From positions 484 through 32,305 of the forward strand of contig DPCK01000085.1 in assembly GCA_003516285.1 (NCBI GenBank): 31,822 nt of DNA. Direction: 5' to 3'. Shown here in pieces: positions 29,886 to 31,822 of this stretch; position 1 is the first letter of the stretch, and each line of letters begins with the position of its first letter. Under the pieces are notes generated by a model that saw only the letters and a program-made list of their open reading frames with translations, did no database searches and was not told the DNA's origin. Position numbers and translations under genes: made by a program. The stretch comes from Lutibacter sp. (lineage in GTDB: Bacteria > Bacteroidota > Bacteroidia > Flavobacteriales > Flavobacteriaceae).

Positions 29886-30815
29886 ATGAAAGGACCACTT
29901 TTTTACGCAAAAATTTTACTTTTTGGAGAGTACGGAATCATTAAAGATTCCAAGGGTTTGGCCATACCATATAACGTATATCAAGGCGCTTTAAAAAAAT
30001 CTAAAGTTTTAACTGAAGCGGCAAAACAATCGAACAAAAACTTAGAAAAGTTTTATGTGTATTTGTCAAATTTGGAAATCCGGGATTTGGTAAGTTTCAG
30101 ATTGGATGAATTCAAAAAAGATATTGAAAGCGGTATGTATTTCGACTCCAGTATTCCGCAAGGTTACGGCGTAGGAAGTTCGGGAGCTTTGGTGGCTTCG
30201 ATTTACGACAAATATGCCAACGATAAAATTACGGTTTTAGATAATTTAACCAGAGAAAAATTATTGAAGCTGAAAAGCATTTTTTCCTTGATGGAATCTT
30301 TTTTCCACGGGAAGAGTTCAGGGTTGGATCCCTTAAATTCTTATTTGAGCATTCCAATTTTAATCAATTCAAAAGACAATTTAGAAGCAACAGGAATTCC
30401 ATCCCAAAAAGAAGGAAAAGGAGCGGTGTTTTTATTGGATTCAGAAATGATTGGAGAAACGGCTCCGATGATTACCATTTTTATGAATAAAATGAAGAGT
30501 GAAGGCTTCAGAAAAATGTTAAATGAAGATTTCGCAAAACATACTGATGCCTGCATTGAAGATTTTTTAAACGGAAATGTAAAATCATTATTTGGAAATG
30601 TGAAATTGCTTTCAAAAGTTGTTTTGGATAATTTTAAACCAATGATTCCTAAAGCTTTTCATAAAATTTGGAAAAACGGCATTGAGTCGAATGCATATTA
30701 CTTAAAATTATGTGGCTCCGGCGGTGGCGGTTATATCCTAGGATTTACAGAAGATTACGACCAAGCTAAAATCCTTCTAAAAGATTATAAACTGGAATTG
30801 GTTTATAGATTTTAA
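29886..30815 (+). CDS. mvk: Mevalonate kinase-like GHMP kinase
   Basis: The 309-residue protein starts at ATG 29886 (MKGPLFYAKILLFGEYGIIK). An upstream ATG at 29850 lies inside the decarboxylase gene and adds no conserved residues. GHMP motifs are in order: KILLFGEYGI (9-18), the ATP loop PQGYGVGSSGALVAS (91-105), HGKSSGLDP with the catalytic Asp148 (141-149), and KLCGSGGGGYILGF (274-287). HGxxSGxD is typical of mevalonate kinases, so phosphorylation of mevalonate is the likely reaction. It is 4 bp after mvaD and is probably co-transcribed with it. Confidence 0.9.
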   Translation: MKGPLFYAKILLFGEYGIIKDSKGLAIPYNVYQGALKKSKVLTEAAKQSNKNLEKFYVYLSNLEIRDLVSFRLDEFKKDIESGMYFDSSIPQGYGVGSSGALVASIYDKYANDKITVLDNLTREKLLKLKSIFSLMESFFHGKSSGLDPLNSYLSIPILINSKDNLEATGIPSQKEGKGAVFLLDSEMIGETAPMITIFMNKMKSEGFRKMLNEDFAKHTDACIEDFLNGNVKSLFGNVKLLSKVVLDNFKPMIPKAFHKIWKNGIESNAYYLKLCGSGGGGYILGFTEDYDQAKILLKDYKLELVYRF

Positions 30816-30882
30816 CAAAATAATCACAAAAAAATAAAGTTTAATAACATAGTTTCATTGTTGAATTTTATTTCACTTTACT

Positions 30883-31818
30883 ATGGATTTACTTGAGATA
30901 GCCAAAAAAAACAGCAAAAAAAACGCGCCGATTTATATTAAATTGCTGAGTTTATTTTCGGTTGTCAGGGGCTATAACATTGTGCTTATTGTGGTTGCCC
31001 AATACCTGGCGTCCATATTTATTTTTTCTCCCGAAAAAGAGTTAAAGCATGTATTGCTAGATGTCAATCTGTATTTTATAGTGCTTTCAACAATTTGTGT
31101 AATTGCTTCGGGCTACATCATTAATAATTTCTATGATTTTGAAACGGATAAGATTAACCGTCCAATAAAATCAACGATTGATTCCATTGTGACTCAAAAA
31201 ACAAAATTGCAGCTCTACTTTGTTTTAAATTTTTTAGGAGTTTTTATTGCCTTTTTGGTTTCTTGGAGAGCGGCTTTGTTTTTTTCGGTGTATATTTTTT
31301 TAATTTGGTTTTATTCGCACAAACTAAAAAAATATCCATTAACTGGTTTTTTTTCTGGTGCGATTTTGGCCATTTTGCCGTTTTTTGCCGTTTTTGTCTA
31401 TTACAAAAATTTTTCTGAAATTATTTTTACCCACGCATCTTTTCTGTTTTTTATTTTGTTGATACGGGAATTGATCAAAGAATTGGAAGGCATAAAAGGC
31501 GATTTTATCCATAATTACCAAACAATCGCCGTAAAATATGGAGAGCATTTCACCAAAATTTTGATTACAATTTTGGTATTTTTAACGTTAAATCCCATCT
31601 ATTTTTTGTTGAAATATCCCGAAATTGGCGGAATGAAATACTATTTTTACGTCAGTGGCGTGGTGTTGTTTTTGTTTGTGCTTTTTGTATGGTTCAGCAA
31701 AAGCAAAAATAATTATACTTTATTGCATTTTGTATTGAAATTGATACTGCTTGCCGGAGTATTTAGCTTGGCCTTCATCGACTACTCGGTCATCATTAAT
31801 AAAATTCTTTTAAAATAA
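30883..31818 (+). CDS. UbiA-family membrane prenyltransferase (geranylgeranylglycerol-phosphate type)
   Basis: The 311-residue integral membrane protein has about eight or nine helices. The first aspartate-rich motif is NNFYDFETDKINRP (81-94, NDxxDxxxD type) and binds Mg-diphosphate of the prenyl donor. The second is less canonical (RELIKELEGIKGDF), lacking the usual KDxxD spacing. In flavobacteria this gene is usually annotated as geranylgeranylglycerol-phosphate geranylgeranyltransferase, but acceptors in UbiA enzymes vary widely. Its place right after the mevalonate kinase (67 bp gap) suggests it uses the prenyl chains the cluster supports. The acceptor cannot be read from the sequence. 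Confidence 0.88.
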   Translation: MDLLEIAKKNSKKNAPIYIKLLSLFSVVRGYNIVLIVVAQYLASIFIFSPEKELKHVLLDVNLYFIVLSTICVIASGYIINNFYDFETDKINRPIKSTIDSIVTQKTKLQLYFVLNFLGVFIAFLVSWRAALFFSVYIFLIWFYSHKLKKYPLTGFFSGAILAILPFFAVFVYYKNFSEIIFTHASFLFFILLIRELIKELEGIKGDFIHNYQTIAVKYGEHFTKILITILVFLTLNPIYFLLKYPEIGGMKYYFYVSGVVLFLFVLFVWFSKSKNNYTLLHFVLKLILLAGVFSLAFIDYSVIINKILLK

Positions 31819-31822
31819 AAAC

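Noticed and set aside
1..31822. CRISPR arrays, insertion sequences, prophage or plasmid genes
   Set aside because: No regularly spaced identical repeats, transposase, integrase or replication genes were found on either strand.

Overview
The window is chromosomal DNA from a member of the Bacteroidota, most likely the family Flavobacteriaceae. The DNA is AT-rich. Start codons lack Shine-Dalgarno sequences, and the promoters that can be seen carry the Bacteroidota sigma-A -7 motif TAnnTTTG, with eight exact matches placed just ahead of genes. Gene content fits too: a bacterial mevalonate pathway with a GYDIA-type GHMP kinase, LytS/LytTR signalling, a dipeptidyl peptidase IV, and repeat families common in flavobacterial genomes. 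Nothing points to a phage, plasmid, insertion sequence or CRISPR locus.

Layout. 1-1011: the start of an M20 dipeptidase, a tRNA-Leu(UAG) whose 3' tail and terminator are copied 143 bp downstream with a REP-like hairpin between the copies, and a short relic of galactokinase. 1012-4687: a Na+/galactose symporter very like vSGLT, a secreted MORN-repeat protein, a membrane-anchored DNA/RNA non-specific nuclease and an acyl-CoA thioesterase. 4774-8021: an orphan OppC-type permease and the periplasmic protease Prc. 8320-10523: surE, a small membrane protein and lpxB. 10568-14201: a secreted protein of unknown function, comEC and a secreted thioredoxin-like protein. 14359-21760: a peptide-use block of three proton/peptide-type transporters behind a dipeptidyl peptidase IV, with two intrinsic terminators between genes.

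21911-31818: isoprenoid genes in two groups. The first is HMG-CoA reductase, a GYDIA GHMP kinase (candidate phosphomevalonate kinase) and a flavoprotein. The second is mevalonate diphosphate decarboxylase, mevalonate kinase and a UbiA-type prenyltransferase. Between them lie thiamine pyrophosphokinase, a small protein, a mini TolQ/MotA-like protein and a LytS/LytTR two-component pair. HMG-CoA synthase and IPP isomerase are not in the window. Together the enzymes would carry HMG-CoA to IPP and pass prenyl groups to a membrane prenyltransferase.

Most unusual observations: (1) a complete 59-bp flavobacterial palindromic repeat sits in frame inside the mevalonate diphosphate decarboxylase gene and adds about 20 residues; (2) a mirror-symmetric array of CAGT/ACTG cores with identical 7-7-6-7 spacing surrounds the 3' end of the flavoprotein gene; (3) the tRNA-Leu tail is duplicated around a REP-like hairpin; (4) a galactokinase relic lies next to an intact galactose transporter; (5) one peptide transporter carries a domain of about 105 residues between membrane helices.
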